A DNA stretch of 64,000 bases from Pegea sp. RAD2-039 (taxonomy: Eukaryota; Chordata; Thaliacea; Salpida; Salpidae): assembly GCA_034620365.1 (NCBI GenBank), contig JAQGEQ010000213.1, forward strand, positions 868,001 to 932,000, written 5' to 3'. The notes under the pieces were generated by a model. It was not told where the DNA came from. It worked only from the letters and a program-made list of their open reading frames with translations, and searched no databases. Positions 1-13,800 of this stretch are shown one piece after another. A program made the position numbers and the translations under genes. The number at the start of each line of letters is the position of its first letter. Positions within the stretch are counted from its first letter, which is position 1.

Positions 1-625
1 GTAAAAAGTAATTAATATTTTCAACTATTTATCATGACACCATTATTTTAGTTTACTGATATTTAAAAGGATATAGAAGTTCCTAATTTGCTCATTCTTA
101 AAGGTCAAGAAATTATTAAGTATTTAACATGAGGTTTACAAAACATAGCTGAACACCATGAAACAGGACCAAACAATATCGCTCTTTTTAGTCTTTAATT
201 TAAAACTTATAATAAATAATTTATCTTTAACTTGTCTACTTGTATTACTTGTTGTAATAGCTTTTTGTAGGTGATCAAGTAGTTTAGAACTTTGGGGTAA
301 ATACTGTATGCTGTAGTAAGAACCTTTTCTTTTTGTAACAGTTAGAATGAAAAGTATTTAAAAGTTAGGACATCTGTAGAACAGCATGGCTTCTGTTAGT
401 CGATTGACAAAAGTGTGTTCTGTTTGAAAGGATACACCTTAAATTGTTTATCTCTGCAAATACTGACCTGTTTGCTTAGAGATTTCTTTGTGTAAATATT
501 ATTAACTAAACTAATCTTTGTTCTTATTGATTAAAATCGATTGAATTTTTTGAATGATTGAAAGCTCGTACTGAACAAAAAATACTATAGCAAAGTGAAT
601 ACTGATGAATAGATTTGCATTTTAG
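1..625. other. AT-rich stretch upstream of first visible GPCR exon
   Basis: No coding exon could be supported here. Because the exon at 626 starts within a GPCR coding sequence and in mid-codon, this stretch is most likely intron of that gene, with transmembrane helices 1-4 lying further left, outside the window. Confidence 0.5.
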
Positions 626-2928
626 ACTCTTGCCAATGGAATATAACAAATGATGTGTTTCTCATCTCAATGCGTCACTACACAAGGTAAAATCCATAAG
701 CTTCTTTCATGTTACTTACAACTATTTAAGCTAAAATAGACAATACTTAGAAACTAAATATTCAATTTAAAAACTCTGATAGGTTTTAAGATAAATAAAA
801 AACTGTCATTAACGTGACATTAATTTAAGAAAATGTTCAATACTATCTTGATTTTAAAATAAGTCTTGTTTGGTGAGTTCAGATTATTAGTATTAGATGC
901 AAAAATAACAGATTTTTGTTTTTGCTTTTTCCAGATATTTATTTAAACAAAAAATCTTATCTGATTTTAATGTTGAAATATAACACACTTATTAATGATA
1001 CCATAGTATCAGTATAGCATTTTTATTTAAATTAGAAACATTTTTAAGTTAATTTAATTTCAATTGTTAGCAATCTAACTGCGTAACAAGTTTTCATTTT
1101 TCTCTTTCCTTAAGTTCCTGTTCAATTGTAATCTTAATAAGCAATTCCAAAAAATTCCAAAAATTATAAAATCTAATTTGTTTTCAACAGAACTATCCTG
1201 GGCTTTTTCGTACCCTTAACCATCAACTGTATTTGCAGCATCACCATAGCAGTATACTTAAAAAATAAAAAGGCGCTTGGAAGACTCGCGATACGAAGAC
1301 AAGTAACTTTTGTTACTATTCTTTTAGAACTTAATCTATAAAGCACTTTATTAGTAAGTTATATGCACAATCTAAATAAGACCAACTTGACTTTAAATCA
1401 GATTCTACTTTGTAGCACTCTTTGAATGAAAAATTTATTAAAACTATATACATTAACTTTCACAAAATGAGTTATTGCTTCATTGTGAATTAAATGTCAT
1501 ATATTTTTAAAATTTTATTTAATTAGAAAAAAGCAACTAAAGTCGTGCTACTAGTTGTGGTATTTTTCATCATATGCTGGCTGCCAAACCAAATATCTAA
1601 CTTCTATTTCTTTCTGAGGGCAAACAGATTTATCGGTTAGTAACTAATGCTCTTTAATAACATCTTTTTCGGTCTGAGCACAACTTGGTAACTTCAACGA
1701 ACCCTATGATCATAAAAATAAAAAGATTAAACATGTCTTTTAGTCTTGTTTATGTTGGCCGAAGTGTTTTATAGTTTATGGTTCTAAATAGATGCAAATG
1801 ATGTATGCTGCTGAGCCTTTGAATCTTCTATTTAATTGCCAACAACTTTTAGTAAAGCTTGATAAAAGATTGCTTCAAAAACTCACATATAAATGTTTAG
1901 CTTTTTCCCAACCTTTTTTTAAATGTTCCTGGAAATAAACACAGAAACACTGTTTAGTAACTCTTACCAAAAATCATTTAATTTTTGGAGACAAAATTTC
2001 ACCTGAATTCTGCATTTGACCAGAACTAATGTATTTTAGAGACTGATATAATTGGACAACAGTTAATGTACATCATCCATATGAGTTCTGTATGCCTTCT
2101 ATATGGTCAAAGTTGCATAAATCCAGTCCTATATGGTCTGATTAGAGAGGATTTGGAGTTAAAGGTAACGCAATTATTTATAAACACTTTGCCCAATATA
2201 TTTGAGCGAAGGAAGAAATGAGTTGAAATCTGTTCTTCATGTATATTTAATTTGCTAACCTTTAGCAGATAGATAAATGGACTAAATAATTAAGTGGTTG
2301 GCTTGCTTTTGTTTACGTTCTTCGTCCCTTTAACTAACTCCATAAATATTGGTATAGCAAAGACTAACCTACGAAAAGTTTAATGTAAAGTTTTCAGGGT
2401 TTCACAGTTTAAAACCCTACCTCACTAGCAATATCTAACTTAGTTTTGAATCGCAGACCCAACTGATTCAAATGATGAGACGAATGTCAAGATTAGATTG
2501 CTTTTCTTGCTTCAATCAACTGTCTAAATCTAAAAGTTCGCGAGATATTGGTGAGATGAAACAGCTCCGACCTCCGTCTAGGATTGCAAGCAGTGTACGA
2601 ATCATCACTCAAACAAGGTATGTTAAACCTCACAAAGTATCATCATTTGAAATGAGAAAACATCTACAGATAAAAATTCAGTTTGATTATTTTTCATTTT
2701 AGTAAATCAAATGCATGTTTGGCTCAAAAGCTTCATTTATGTCCATGATACATGCTTATCATTCATATTCCATTCGTTTGTTCTGTGTTCTCAATGTTTA
2801 GGTTTTTCGTTGATAGCTCATTAGACTTCCATCGAAACTCCAGTACTGTGTTTATAGAAGATAGCAATCATACTCAAAATCGTTATAAAGAAAACACAAA
2901 CAGTTCAAAACAATCCTTTAAAAAGTAA
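626..2928 (+). CDS. Rhodopsin-family (peptide-type) GPCR, 3' part, from extracellular loop 2 to the C-terminus
   Basis: Six exons join in frame: 626-686, 1191-1302, 1527-1635, 2040-2164, 2457-2617 and 2802-2928 (TAA). The first encodes an extracellular-loop-2 stretch with the conserved Cys (SCQWNITND). The second is helix 5 (FFVPLTINCICSITIAVYL) followed by a basic loop 3. The third is helix 6 with the CWLP motif. The fourth is helix 7 with NPVLYG, the NPxxY signature, and a helix-8-like RED. The last two are a Ser/Asn/Arg-rich cytoplasmic tail with dibasic stretches. Class A receptors signal from the plasma membrane through G proteins; CWLP plus NPxxY makes the family certain, but the ligand cannot be read from sequence. 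The N-terminal half is missing because the window starts inside the gene. A peptide or amine receptor is likeliest. Confidence 0.88.
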
Positions 2929-5099
2929 GTTAAGCTTAGAGCTTTGATTTATATATAAATACAATTTTTATAATGATAAAAGCAAAACATACTTAATATG
3001 CTACGTGCGACTTTATACGTTGCCTTATTTGGATGAATCATTCAATAAAGCTGGCTGTATCATTACATTCCAGCTTAATAAATCACATGCTTTAATGTTG
3101 TTAACAATATTTTCAACATATATTATTTTAATAGTATTTTATATTAAGAAAGTTATATTGAAGTTTTTTTTCTGTAGGAAAATGTATTTTTTATTGTTTT
3201 ACAGATATGGATCAAAATAACATAAGGTTAATCACTCTGAATTCTTTGTAAATTTCTTTTTATTATTCTGAGCATAAGGTCTGAAACCTAAATGTGAAGC
3301 TGAAATCAAATGTGTTAAAAATATGTAATTAACATGTGGCTTTTGACGTGTTTTAAACTAAAAAAAAATACTTTTCATGTTCTTACTTTGATTGTTCATA
3401 CACAAATTTAAGAACACATCTTTTTCTTTTAAATCGTATTTTCTTAAAATATTGATTACCTTTTTTTATTTTGTAAAAACTTTCTTAAAGAGATAAAATT
3501 ATTGTTCAATAGAAAATAAGCGTTTCTACTGTTTTTTTTTATTAAAGATTTTGCTTTAAAATTTGATCGATTTTTTTCATGACATGTATTTTACTCCCAT
3601 CCTCAATCAAGAACATTATTTATAAAAGGATATTTCTGTTGATGAATCAACTGTTTCAAGGTTATTTATTTTTGTATACGTGTTATTTGTGATCATTACA
3701 AAAATTCTATTCAATCCAATCGCCAACTAAACTTTAAACTTTTTAATAATTTTTAAACGTGTTTTTTTCTAAGTACTTTATCATTATAATAGCTGTAGAT
3801 TTAAAATTGATAATTTGCCATATACAGTCATTATTTTATCTGCAAGCTGTAAATTTTAGAGATACAAATTTGATAGTAAAAATTCAATAAAATGTATGCA
3901 CTTTTATTTTTCTAGATATTCAAACATAATTATTATTTGAAATGTGTACATATTTCATAAAAATTAAAATGTAATAACAGCCATCGTAATTTAATTCTTT
4001 GATAAATAATATCAAAATTCTATAAAAATGTATCTTGTATGATATGCTACTAAATATGTCGTAAAGTATTGTGTTAGTAAATATAACCAGTGCTGTAATA
4101 AATGCTTTACGTCATCAGATGTTTTACGTTAAGGTTTTAGTTTTTAATTTTAATTTATTTAAAAGTCCTTTAATTAGACTCTCCAGAGAGCAGAAAAGAA
4201 AGATTGAATAACGTCTTAAGGGGGCGATAAATGTCATGTAAGAAGCAGAGACCATAAATCAATTCGAAATATAGCACTAGTTCTTAAAAATAAGTTTAGT
4301 CAGTATAACTCCAAGTAAAAATTAGTATGAATAATTTCTTTGGTGTTTGAAAAGGCTTATTTTTAACAACTTAATTAACTTAATATTTAATTTTATGTTA
4401 ATATTTTGCAATAGCGCAAAATTCTTACATTCTAAAAACTCATCTATAAAGTTTTGTTTGACAAATAACTTCTTAATTTAAATTTAACTTATGTCTAATG
4501 GTCATAGCTGTGTAATTTATCATAAACATTTTAGCTTTCGAATAAAAACAGTCAATCAAAGTCTAAAAGTTTAATTACAAAAAGTAGTCAATTATACTAG
4601 TAAAACTATCCTAAGAACAGTAAAAATAGTTTCTGAAAAGGGTTTTTTCATAGCTTAGATATCAGCAAAAGGAATTTTTAAAGTTTTGAATATCAGGCGC
4701 AAGTTTTTAATCTTAATAATGAAGTATTTTTGGTATAGCTTATCATAAAAATCAATTGTACAACAAAAAGCTGGAGTTTTATTTATTACATTTGTTTATA
4801 TTTTATAAAACGTTATTTGAGTACGGTCTTGTTTTGTAATTTTATGGAATATTTTTTTTTTTTTTTTTTTTTTTTTTTATTTGCTCATTTGACACTACTT
4901 AATGAAAATTAGATTTGTTTTTAACTTCACTAAATTCTATAATTAAAAAGCTTTCATGATAAAGTGATAAACAATTTTTAAGACAAGATAAAATTTTAAT
5001 GAATCAAATATTAAGAAGATCATCTCACTTAAAAAATCTTTTCAGATATTTATTTAAAAACTGTTTATTAAATTTTTTTTCCTTTCACATTATTGTTGA
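2929..5099. other. Intergenic, AT-rich
   Basis: No gene supported. The open frame at 3005-3220 is low-complexity and has no family resemblance. The stretch holds the probable 3' UTR of the GPCR, an uninterrupted run of about 27 T at 4852-4878, and a slightly more complex patch at 4180-4260 that may be repeat debris. Confidence 0.6.
4852..4878. repeat. Poly(T) tract of about 27 bases
   Basis: Uninterrupted T run about 220 bp upstream of the ARL14EP-like start codon. On the minus strand it could be the poly(A) tail of a retroposed copy, but no recognisable retroposed body adjoins it. It is also the kind of homopolymer whose length is often misassembled. Confidence 0.9.
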
Positions 5100-7015
5100 A
5101 TGAAAAATATGATGAATTCAAATTTGATAAATACATGCCAAAATAAAAATAAAGAGAACAATACTGATTATGAAGAAACCCCTTGTAAATTTTTAAGACT
5201 TGACATAACCCATGAAAAAGTTGGTGAATGCAGCACTACTTTTTTTAAAAAGTCAGTATCTGCCATTAAAGAGAATGATACTATAAACAATAAAACCCAG
5301 CTTGTTCCTGATAAAAATAATCCTAAAAAGAAAACACAAGCAAGAAGAAAACAAGTCAAAGTTAAACCTCAACCTGAAGTTTTCAACAAGATCAAAAAGT
5401 TTGGCATTTTTCTGTGATATTAGATATTTTTTTATAACTTTGTTTGTTTTATAACCTAATGTCAAGACTTCTATATTTATATATATTATTGATCTTTTAT
5501 TATTTATACCATTTTAGTTAGCTAAAATGTTGATGAATAATTTTCAATTTAAATTGAAGTAAAACATATAATAATACTTTTCATTAATTATTTAACGTTT
5601 TTTTTTTCAAAAATTGAAGATGAAAGCTGAAAATATTTCAACAAATTTGTTTAATATAGTACTAGTGGTTTAACTTTATATATCCATATACAACAAATTC
5701 TAAAAGCTAATTGAATTACAATCTTTTTTGAAATTTTATTTTTAAATCAAATTAACTAACATGCAAAAATATTATAAAGAAAAAAATTGAAAATGACAAT
5801 TTTGAAAATATAAACAAATTTTTGAACTAACTTTGTTATGTAAAAATTAGGATAGGGTGAAACTTGATATTTTCAAACCAACTAAAGATACAAAATACCT
5901 CCGGAATGCTATCAGAGAATATAATATAAGAATATAATATGGGGGAAATTATGTGATATAATATTAATATAGTAATTATATATAAAAAGCTTGGGTATAG
6001 AATCAATATCAATTTATTCAATACATGGCTGCAGAGAAACAAAAAAACTCCAGTGCTATTACTTAACATTAGTTTAAAGGATAGGAACACTATAAAGACA
6101 TAAGTCTGAGCCAAGACTAGGATTACAAAATAAATGGATGCAACTGACAGCATCACTTATCAACAAAGTTACTTCAATTATACTTTTTCAACTCAAATGA
6201 AATAACAGAATTTGCTACAGTAACAGAGTTGGAAATACGACCTAAATTATTCTATTGAAAATGCTATTATCCTACTGAGTGTTATTAAAGCTACTAATTG
6301 AGTTAATTTAACGTTAATCATAAATAGTTCTACTATAAGCTTATTTGTTTTCAATAATTGAAAAAGTATAAACTCTATTTTTTTATGTGGAATATATTTA
6401 CTTATTTTCAAAAACTACTCAGGCATAAACCAATATATGATAAAAATGGGATTTTACTGGAAAGCGGAAAGGATCTTTGCGATTGTCTAAGAGAGCAATG
6501 TGATGGATGTGGGTTCCCCTGCTTGCAGTGTAAAAGTAGAAAATGTGGAGTTCAGTGCAGATGCAATAGATCGTAAGATTACTTTTGTAAAGATAAAATA
6601 TAGAATTTGTTTTAATTATAAATAATACTATATCAACTTCAATAATTCAAAAACTTTAAGCACCACTCTACCCCTTTTTCTGTTTATTGAACAAAAAATT
6701 CATAATTGTACCTTCTACATTGAACCAATCTTTATCTTAAACCACAAATTAATTAGAAGAATCACTAATTGTATGGCTCATCTAATTTATTTGTACTAAT
6801 CTAGTAGCAATTACTAAACTAATTCTGTGAGGAGAAAACAGATAAAATCCTTTTAGAAAATCTGCTTTTAAATTCTTATTAGGGTTTTACTTTAGATGTT
6901 TTTTTTATTTTGATCTATTAAGAAATAATTAGCAATCCAAGAGATAAAAAGTGTTTTTCATTTCTTCTTTTACAGCTGGATGCATTCAGATTATGAAATA
7001 CAAATAGGCTGTTAA
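5100..7015 (+). CDS. ARL14EP: ARL14 effector protein-like (ARF7EP_C domain)
   Basis: Three exons: 5100-5398, 6423-6572 and 6976-7015, giving about 162 residues. Exon 1 is a basic, Lys/Asn-rich leader. Exon 2 carries the diagnostic Cys-rich block (DLCDCLREQCDGCGF, then CLQCKSRKCGVQCRCNR), which matches the ARF7EP_C domain of ARL14EP in cysteine spacing. Exon 3 supplies the typical NR-x-W tail followed by a short acidic end and TAA. The vertebrate protein links ARL14/ARF7 GTPase to actin-based movement of MHC class II vesicles; in an invertebrate-like genome that role is unlikely to apply directly, and the metal-binding block is the safe inference. The exon 1 donor (AAAAA|GTTTGG) was chosen because it keeps frame into the Lys-rich lead of the domain; it is a weak donor. 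The first intron is about 1 kb and may contain repeat debris. Confidence 0.8.
5836..6180 (-). repeat. Possible retrotransposon debris in ARL14EP intron
   Basis: The segment near 5998-6090 (TTTATTCAATACATGGCTGCAG and following) weakly resembles 16121-16200 and 56041-56120, which belong to the dispersed retrotransposon family described elsewhere in this window. The open frame here is hydrophobic and AT-driven and is not taken as a gene. Similarity is short and judged by eye. Confidence 0.3.
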
Positions 7016-8628
7016 AGGTAACATCAGTTTTTTATAAACTTTTATATTTTTACATGTTTAAGTAAAATAAAAGTTCATTTAAAGTATGGTACTTAGAAAT
7101 TATAATACCATAAACTATCTAAAACTTCTGCTTTTTCAGTCGGATGCTTTCATAATCTAAAATTGTTTGTCATTTTCAATAATGAAAAAAAGTTCTGCGC
7201 TTGTTTTTTATTCAATAATAAATATTTTTCGTTGAAAACTAAACAAATCTGTTGATTGAATCATAATACATTACGCATTCTAGCCGATCTGTTTGAATTC
7301 TAATAAATTGAATTCCATTCGCCATATGAAAAAAATAAAAATAGGTTTATGAATTATAAAAACAATTTAAAGATCTGATCGAAATTTAATTCTCTTAAAA
7401 CTCAAAGAACAAAGATTTTAATCTTTTTTTTTAACTATAAAAACTTGATTTACTTGAATGAGAGTTAAATGATGTAATAAATTTTTTTGTAAAATTAGTT
7501 TTATGATTTTTACATATGTTTCTATGAAAGTTATGACATCTGCACATATTACTGAGTCTTGCAAATTAGTTTTTCTTTAGCCGATTAATATATAGCTTCA
7601 TGTAGAACACGCTTGTCATTCATACTTAAAGTGCTTTTAGATTTTTAATTCAAATAAAAATTGAAAAAGTTTTATTTTTAGTAAAGTAGTTTTTAACACA
7701 GTAATTCTATTTATTTTATAATAATAGCTCTGTAGGGGTTTTACACTTGACAGCAGTAATTAAAATAGCACAAAATCATCACAAGCTAAAAAAAATCTTG
7801 ATGCTGACTGGTGATCTAATGATATTTATAGCAGTGCGATAGCCATACTGATTGCCTCATAAAATTCCCGATCTTATTAATAGTGTAACATTAGATTCAC
7901 CTGCAAGTTTTTGATCTTGTTCTGTTGGGATTGCTACATTTGCAAACAAATTTTAGCCTGAATGAAAAGGTTAAGATTAAATTTTTTAGTACAATTACTA
8001 AGATGAAAAATTGATTTGATAACTGATTAAATGACAAAAATCTTAATTAGCTTTTACAATTAACTCTATAAGTTATTAAATAAATTTCAGAATAAGACGA
8101 AATGTGACTTAACTTTGGCTTTTAATTTGTGAAAGTGTTTGTTTAGAATGATCTATCTGTTATCAGTAGACTTATTAGAATTTCCTGACTTTACTATTAA
8201 AAAAATATGTGGTTCTTGACTACCTTAAAGGCTGAAATGCAGCTAATCTAGTTTTACAAATTTGAAAACCTTAGATTTACATTCATAGTTCTCTTTTAGA
8301 ACTAATTGAACTAAAAAGACTGATTTTAATGGAAAATGCTTCCAAGGTTCAATTCTAAATCTTGAAAAATCTTCCACTAAATTAATGGTTTTGTTACTAA
8401 TTAACTTCGAAATAACTGATAAAACATTTTAATAATTATTTCCTCTGTTAAGCCATTTTTAAAGTTTTTAAATAAAATCAAACTTAAAATGACATCTTAT
8501 CCAAATACATGTGAAAGTAGAAAACAGAGATAAAAGGAAATGAATTCTTAAATGAATAATTAAAGAAGTCTACTTTGAGAAATATAAAAATCAGTTAACA
8601 AGCATCAAAGTTCAATTAGTTAGCATCT
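7016..8628. other. Convergent intergenic region between ARL14EP-like and EXOC8
   Basis: Holds the 3' ends of two genes transcribed towards each other. No further gene supported. The patch at about 7740-7960 is less AT-rich than its surroundings but has no readable open frame. Confidence 0.6.
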
Positions 8629-11600
8629 TTATTTACAGATTTCTTGAAGAAAAGTTGTTCTTAGTTTCACCAACTTGTTCAACGGCTGAATAATTTCTTT
8701 CTACAAAACAAACAAAAATATTTTCTAATTACTAGAGTTTAAAACTTAGAAAATATATATTTAACTTTAATTAAGTAAAAACTTTTCATATTCAATATTT
8801 GCATACATTCATTAGCAGGACTGAAACATATTGATGGAAAAGATGTTTGATTTAAACTAACTTTTAACTTCTGTTCAACCAATGGAATCAATGAGATAGC
8901 CAAAAAGCGAGCATTTCGTTTGATGAGTTGAAACTTATTCTGCCTATTTTTTTCGGAATGTAAACAACCATCTATGAAGTGAGTATAAGATGAAATAATC
9001 TCGACAATTCCATCAATTATATCGTTTTCATTTTCTGGTACAGCCATCTAAACACAAAGATACAATTATACTTTCATTTTGTTGCAGATACTATCAGTTG
9101 ATACCTTTAAACAGACATCCACGTGTATTAGAAGAGCTCTAGTTAGAGCAATAGTGGATGAAGTGAGATGAATGAAGCAAGAATCGTAGCAAAAGTCCTG
9201 AAAGTTTTGGATTCCCAACTTTTTCATTTCAGCACAAAGTTTTTCGGCAGCCTACAATCATCACGTGATCATTTGTATCATCAAATCTGGATCAACTGAC
9301 TTGTGGGTCCCCTAAATTAAGAGGTCGCCAACTTTCTTCGGAGTTTCGTAGATTTGTTGCATCTATGACTTTCTGGCGGTGATCTCGAAGTGAAGAAGAG
9401 ATATGACGAAGAAGCAAATTATTGAGCAAGAAATCCAGCTGCAAGCCGCAATTAGCCAGCTTTGAGCAGTACTTCCTGGCACTTAGGACACACTCAGCAA
9501 CATCCGAGATCTCTGAACTTCCTGTAAACACCTGCACCGATAATCGATCCACAAATTTTATCATTTCACTTTCCATCCAGACAGTAAAAGCTGAAAGTAA
9601 ATCAGTTTGTCAATTGGTTGAATTTGTCACAAATGTTTAAAAAAACCTGAAAAACATCCATCTATCTCATCAAAAGAGATCTTGAATTCGCTCGCAGTTT
9701 CCTTTAAGAAGCTGAAAAATATCTTGCAGAGTTTATTGATGAATAGAGTCAAGCTTCCTTCAGTCCGGAGCTGCTGGATGGAAAACTCGAGTGCTCCGGA
9801 TCGGTTTTTGAGGAAGAGCTGACAAGCCTGTGATGTGATGGATGTAGAAAGTCTGATGATTGATTTAGATTTATCTTACTTTCGAAACTTGATCTAAGCG
9901 AATAAGAAGTCCGACAGGACGGCGGAGGACTGCAGCTCCTCTTCGTAAGCTTCGATCTGGAGTTGTTCTTAGCTCACTGATAAAAAAAGTCATCACTTGT
10001 ATAGGTTTAGGAAAAAGGAGCAATTACCCCAGCAGGACTTTGACAAGTTGACTGATCCTAAGTTCCAACTTCTCAGTTGTGTCTTTGCTTGATACAGGAT
10101 CACGAATCTCACTGATCAGCTGCTTCACTAAATGAATCATGTTTAAAAGCGCTCTATACTACTACATCTGTCTGTTTACTTTCTAAAGTGCTTTCAACAG
10201 CTTCTTCAAAACTTCTCTGCGCAATGAACACGTCCAAATCTTCTGTCATGTTAGAGAAGACATTGAGAAAGTGTCTTACTTCTTCATCAATCATTTTTGC
10301 ATTAATTTCATCAATTTTAGATATCTTGGGACTGTTTTGAGCCTCAAAAGTCTGAATTGCTGCAAAATTTGGTAAAGATAAAAGAAATAGTCTGAAGAGG
10401 AAGAAAATATATACATGGAGAAGTTGGAGCTTCTTCGCGATCTTCTTTGCTCAGATGACGTCGTTTAGTTGAATCCATGATTTCGATCCATTCTCTTTTT
10501 TCTTTTGCAGTTTCACATTGAAACATTCGTGCATTGGCAAAAACCAACATCTTAAAAGCATTTTTGACACCTACAAATGTAAAAAAGGAGAAATTTCAAG
10601 AAATGATCATCAAATACTTACGGCCGATATCTCGAGCATTAACCATTGCTAATGTATCTATCTCCCAAACTGCTTGGAACTTGTACCTCTCACTCGTACT
10701 TTTTCCTCTCCTGGAGTTAAGAGAGGTTGCCAACATAACGCTAAAGACAAAAGCTTATCAGAAAACTTGAATAATTTTGTGTCAAAACTGACCAGTCATT
10801 AAATATAAACAGATGAACTTTTTCTAGGACTTGAAATGAATCCATGTCTAGTTCCAGCACATCCCCATCAAACACTAAATGTCTTCCGGGAACTTCAACG
10901 ACTTGCTGTAATATTGGTTTTGTTTGCATAACAACTAAACCACATCAGTAAAGTACCTGGCAATTTTCCACTTTCGTTAGCAATGATTCCATCACTTGTT
11001 TTTTTTCTGTTTCTTTGTTTAATAAAATTTGTTGATTTCTTTTTTCCTGTCCGATATCATCTAAAAAAATTCACAAAAATTAAATTAACAGAAATTCTAC
11101 TTATTCTACTGTAGGTAAAAATATCTACAGTTTTCTTAAAGAATTTCTTATCATTCTAAATTTGAAACCTTTAAAATATTTTTCAAATTGCATTAAATCA
11201 ATTAATCAGATCAGCAACCAAAAAAAAGAGATTTTGGCTCAAGCTGATTTTGTTGACTTTATTTTATACAGTAAATAGAATGAATCATTTCAATATAAAA
11301 TTAAAGAAAATATTTATAAAATCCAAAATAGATTTTTAAGAGAAGATAAATTCTTCTCAGTTATAAGTGAACAGTCTTGCATGATTACCAGCAAAAATCT
11401 ATAAATGCTTAGAAGTTTGTCAAAGAAGATTCCATGACATATAGTGGCTTAGACATAGTGACCTATATATAGTGGCTGATATAATATATTACTCATTAAA
11501 TGATATAAAGAAAAGTCAAATAAATATTACATTTTTTTAAGTAATATAAAATTATTTATGTAAAAATCATTTAAAAGATAAGTTTATGCTTGAAATATGA

Positions 11601-12397
11601 TTTAACTTTTTGGTAGCATATAGAATTTCAACAATTATTTCAAGTTTAGTAACAAACACAAAGAGACATTTTTATACCTAGTTTTGAAATAAAACAAAGT
11701 TTCACAATTAAGCTTCTAAGGATCAGGTTTTTCAAGATCAAAAATGAATGAAATTATTAAATATCTTAAAGAAATTAATCACCAGAAAGTTGCTCTTTTG
11801 CAGCAAAACTCTTCGTCATATTCTCCATCAAATTCTTTTGCTCAGTTAAAATATTACTGAGTTGAAACATTTCTCCTTCTAAAACTATATATTACCACAA
11901 GTTTACCAATATCAATTCAAAAATACAAATTACCAAATTTATATCAGAGTTGTACATATGTAAAAAGAATGAAAAAAATAATTGTTTAATAATAAGTTTG
12001 TAAGAAACTAAAGCATTAATTTTCTTTATATTTAATAACTTAAAAATTAGATAAAGAAATGTATAAATAAAACTTGGAAGAATACAGGAAATCTCTTTTG
12101 CAGTGTTGATGAAGAGTTGATAGTTTTGGTAAACTTGTTTCTTGAGAATTTGAGCAGTTTCCTCTCCTAACAAATGAACTCTATGCCTAGTTTCATGCAA
12201 ATCTTTATCACCATCAGATTCTTTGCTTATACTATTTGCAACTGAAAATCAAAATTAAATCAAACTTGATAATACTTCTACTATCAAATTAAAGCTATTC
12301 TTATAATATTAAACGTACACTTTATAGGATCAAACGTTCTATGATTCAAAGTTCTTGCCAAGGCATTTGAATGTTTGATTTTTGACTGTGATTCCAT
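8629..12397 (-). CDS. EXOC8: Exocyst complex component 8 (Exo84)
   Basis: Fifteen exons assemble into one frame of 693 codons plus stop (human about 725): 12319-12397, 12086-12241, 11783-11884, 10957-11060, 10793-10905, 10622-10740, 10415-10570, 10180-10359, 10028-10127, 9880-9976, 9647-9827, 9301-9590, 9105-9251, 8862-9047 and 8629-8700. Every junction keeps phase. The N-terminus has the Exo84 Vps51-like segment (VYQNYQLFINTAKEIS, then FLEGEMFQLSNILTEQKNLM). The middle exons form the PH domain (GRHLVFDGDVLELDMDSF; FNDCVMLAT; NARMFQCETAKEKREW), which in vertebrates binds RalA. The C-terminal exons form the Exo84 helical rod (EDLDVFIAQRSFEEA). It is a subunit of the octameric exocyst that tethers secretory vesicles to the plasma membrane. 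No defect was seen. Confidence 0.95.
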
Positions 12398-13040
12398 CAG
12401 ACTTTTTATCAAAATAAAAACCAGTTTTTATAACTTTACAATCTGAAAAGGAATTCTAGTAATTCAAATAATTACAAGGATAATCTTATTTAATTTTACT
12501 AATTTCTATATGAGTGCTAGTTTGAAAATAATTTGGTAAACAGTAAAGTAAACAAAAATTATCTATTTTTGTCTGCAAGTTGACCAAATAGTCCTTACAA
12601 CATAATGGCTCAGAGTAATAACTTCTTTGTTAGCTTGAAGTAAAAGTAAGCTAGAAAACCTAGCAATTAATGAGCATGATTAAACTTTTCATTATTTTAT
12701 ACATAAATTTGTTTATTAATATTTTCATAATTTCTAAATATGGTAGTAGTATTATGCCATAAAAAGGGACATTATAGTTTGTAGTTTGAAATCAAAATAC
12801 AAGTATAGAATGAACTGTTGTTTATCATGTTCATCTGTATAAAAATGTTCCAATGTATGATAATATAGTATTTACCATCTGGTTCGATAAACAAAATCAG
12901 CAAATTTATTACATTCTTATATATTCTTAAATGTATACAAGTTTTCAACCAACGAAAAATAAGCTGCTTAAACTCTAAAAACTCAGAATAAATTGCTCTG
13001 ACCAAACCATCCGAATTTTGTTTAATCGGACCTTGGTCTA

Positions 13041-13075
13041 TCAATAATAATAATAATAATCTAATAATAATAATC
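13041..13075. repeat. AAT microsatellite, interrupted
   Basis: Runs of AAT separated by CT, directly read. It marks the left edge of the retrotransposon fragment and may have grown from its tail. Confidence 0.8.
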
Positions 13076-13129
13076 TATTGATCTATTAGATATATGACAA
13101 ATCGGATGCCTTGAATACAATCAAACTGA

Positions 13130-13800
13130 CCTTAGCTTGCTCCTATCTAGCCTTCGCTATCTAATAAAATTTTAGACCGAGTATTCTGTTCTCCTGTTTA
13201 TCATTAAACATGATTGCCTTGACTCTAGAGGAAGTGGTGTTTAATTACTCAATAAATGACTCAAAATTTGAATAGGTTCATCTTCTGCATTGCTTCTGTA
13301 AATGCTATGCCTATGATTGTTTTTAATTTGTTAAACGATTTCCATCGTCATAACAGAGATTGAAAAATGTCTCTATACTTAATGATTCTGCCCAAAACAC
13401 TCTCAATTTTATAACTACAAGCTCCCTAACTCAATATATTAACCCACTCACTCAAAAGTTCAGATTTTGCATCTTTTATTCTGTAACATTCCATTTGCTT
13501 AACAAATTGCAACATTGTTCACTCAACTTTTTTTTCTCTTTCACCTGCGACGATTCTGTTGTTTCTTTTATTAGACTGAAAATGCGTGCTTAAAATGAAA
13601 GATTGTCCTTATAGTCTTTTGATTAAAATTTTATCAAAAATAATTTTGTTATTTTCACTGATCTTGTAGTTTTTACTGCCGTCCACAATATTAAAGATAA
13701 ACTAACTACTACTTCTGAACAAATTAACCAACTCAATAACTTTAATTGAACTCGGTGGACTATTAATAATTTTAAATATAGTTTAAAATAATTTTTTCAA
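13130..13800 (+). mobile_element. Decayed non-LTR retrotransposon fragment (reverse-transcriptase region)
   Basis: Near 13645-13730 a plus-strand frame reads as a degraded version of the region after the RT catalytic FADD motif: a hydrophobic lead, then VVFTAVHNIKDKL and TTTSEQINQLNNF. The same TAVHN..DKL string recurs on the minus strand at about 20650-20690, so this is a repeat family and not a gene. Stops and frameshifts break the rest. The family resembles LINE reverse transcriptases; the clade cannot be assigned by eye. Confidence 0.55.

Noticed and set aside
12772-13044. Minus-strand 90-codon open frame
   Set aside because: No resemblance to any family, AT-driven second half, next to a microsatellite and retrotransposon debris.
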